From Sphingomonas sp. SORGH_AS_0950 (GTDB lineage Bacteria; Pseudomonadota; Alphaproteobacteria; Sphingomonadales; Sphingomonadaceae), in assembly GCF_030818415.1 (NCBI RefSeq), contig NZ_JAUTAE010000003.1:98167-162166 (forward strand): a DNA stretch of 64,000 nt, in the 5' to 3' direction. How positions within the stretch are numbered: the stretch's first letter is position 1; each line of letters starts with the position of its first letter. Positions 63,049 through 64,000 of the stretch are shown here, one piece after another. A program made the position numbers and the translations under genes. Under the pieces are notes generated by a model. It ran no database searches. It was not told the origin of the DNA and was given only the letters and a program-made list of their open reading frames with translations.

Positions 63049-63939
63049 TCATGCCGCGTGAATCGTGCTACGAAACATGGTTCGGCTTTCCGAAGGATCG
63101 TGGCCGGTCGATGAATGAAGCATGCGCAGGTTGTCCCACACGATGATGTCAGACGGCGTCCATTCGTGAAAGTAGGCTAGCGTGTCGGCGAGTTGCCAAA
63201 TCTCGTGTGCGATCGCGTCGAGTAGCGCATCGCCCTCCGGCTTCGGGCGCCCAGCGATCCCCGTAGCCATCCATGGTGAGAAATGGAGGATTGGCTCACC
63301 GGACGTACAGTACCGGATTGCTGGATGGCTGGCTACACGCGGGGTCGACGGTGGTTGTGCTGACTGTCTTTGAGGCAAACTCACGAGGCGAAATCCCGCA
63401 GGAACGCCGTAGCGAAGGTCGGCCACCGAAAGGTTGTGCTGGTACACGATCTCGCATTCGGCGATCGCTTCGCGCAACGGTTCCGTGAGGTGGCGATAGA
63501 GTTCGCGTCCGTCTAGAAATCCGGTCATTCCGCCTGATTTCGGCTGCTCGCCGCATCGCAAGGTTCGTGCACAATTTGGTTTATCATTGTAGCACTGATC
63601 GTAGTGCCAAGGCATCCACCCGGCGAGTCGCCGTCCTCCGAATTCGACTACTGTGGCGGCGCCGGGCGAGCTCGTCATTTTTCCGATCGCAGGGACCTGG
63701 CTCCCGCGAAATCTCACGCTTTCGGTCTCAGGGTAGGCTTTCACAAAGCCAAAAGCCTCGCTCAAACTAGCCTGCAGAATATGATCAGGCTCCACGTTAT
63801 GGATTATCAGCAGACCTCTGTCGGCAAGCAGGTGCCGCAGTTGTTTGCGCGTGGTATCGTCTTGCAGACGAGCTATGTCGAGCCCTCCGACGCGGGCGCC
63901 GAAATCATGGGCATCAATGGGGCTGATGTGCATTGCCAT
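63049..63939 (-). CDS. TauD/TfdA-family Fe(II)/2-oxoglutarate dioxygenase
   Basis: The 296-residue protein has the iron motif MPWHYDQCY (HxD near 112-114) and a C-terminal MLHSSTGHDPSESRTMF with the distal histidine and 2-oxoglutarate arginine. It opens with the family start HDFGARVGGLDIARL. In isonitrile pathways PvcB-like members of this family oxidise the amino-acid isonitrile, and other members form isonitriles directly. It is the first gene of a minus-strand pair with the deacetylase. Its start lies 60 bp from the window edge. Confidence 0.82.
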   Translation of the reverse strand: MAMHISPIDAHDFGARVGGLDIARLQDDTTRKQLRHLLADRGLLIIHNVEPDHILQASLSEAFGFVKAYPETESVRFRGSQVPAIGKMTSSPGAATVVEFGGRRLAGWMPWHYDQCYNDKPNCARTLRCGEQPKSGGMTGFLDGRELYRHLTEPLREAIAECEIVYQHNLSVADLRYGVPAGFRLVSLPQRQSAQPPSTPRVASHPAIRYCTSGEPILHFSPWMATGIAGRPKPEGDALLDAIAHEIWQLADTLAYFHEWTPSDIIVWDNLRMLHSSTGHDPSESRTMFRSTIHAA

Positions 63940-64000
63940 CCTTTTCGTTCGTGCCTGAGCAGGCTCCCGATCGTTCGGCTTTCAATCCGGTCTTCGGTTC
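63940..64000. other. Right edge of window
   Basis: The last 61 bp contain no supported gene; they are upstream of the TauD-like gene and may hold its promoter. The biosynthetic island probably continues beyond. Confidence 0.3.

Noticed and set aside
1..64000. tRNA, rRNA or riboswitch genes
   Set aside because: I looked for cloverleaf-like and conserved rRNA stretches by eye and saw none; a covariance search would be needed for certainty.

Overview
The window looks like a large conjugative plasmid or integrative element from a high-GC alphaproteobacterium. A sphingomonad is the best guess. That guess rests on the style of the VirB/VirD4, relaxase and MobC genes, the TonB-dependent receptor with its sphingomonad-like plug, and the insertion-sequence content. 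No rRNA, tRNA, CRISPR array or replication initiator was seen, so the species and the replicon type are inferences.

Region 1 (1-13.7 kb) is a defence and accessory island. It opens with the 3' part of a STAND-like ATPase gene, facing a convergent TIR-like protein gene. A tightly overlapping five-gene forward operon follows (4664-11873): a P-loop nucleotide kinase, a helical-repeat protein, a nucleoside-deoxyribosyltransferase-like/methyltransferase-like fusion, a Dam-type adenine methylase and a large Eco57I-like N6-adenine methylase. I do not recognise this set as a named system. A Tn3-type serine recombinase with a res-like inverted repeat and a VapBC pair close the region.

Region 2 (14-21.6 kb) is the maintenance and mobilisation block. 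An intact IS481-family element sits inside a long gene-free tract rich in CATGT-type repeats, which lies upstream of parA and a small ribbon-helix-helix partner. Then come a likely oriT region with a 37-bp imperfect inverted repeat, a MobC-like protein, a MobP-type relaxase and an accessory coiled-coil protein.

Region 3 (21.6-38.8 kb) is a complete VirB-type type IV secretion operon on the minus strand. It runs from a peptidoglycan peptidase and virB1 through virB2-virB11 to virD4, with an EexN-like lipoprotein and an LPD7-domain protein included. At its head are regulator genes: a resolvase-like protein lacking the catalytic serine region and two XRE regulators.

Region 4 (38.9-40.9 kb) is a graveyard of IS701, IS630 and IS110 remnants.

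Region 5 (40.9-64 kb) is a biosynthetic island with lower GC by eye. A 47-residue RiPP-type precursor with a Gly-Gly leader was found by reading the minus strand. Around it are an unassigned maturation candidate, a desaturase, a sulfotransferase, a B12-binding radical SAM enzyme, up to three glycosyltransferases, a full FkbH/I/J/K-like cassette (hydroxymalonyl-ACP-type chemistry) with no polyketide synthase, a GSCFA/FMN-oxidase fusion, a Dit1/PvcA isonitrile synthase, two Fe(II)/2-oxoglutarate oxygenases, an esterase, a NodB-like deacetylase and a TonB-dependent receptor. My inference is that this region makes, and perhaps re-imports, a modified, possibly isonitrile-bearing and glycosylated product, conceivably a metallophore. 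It appears to travel on the conjugative element, and its end lies beyond the window.
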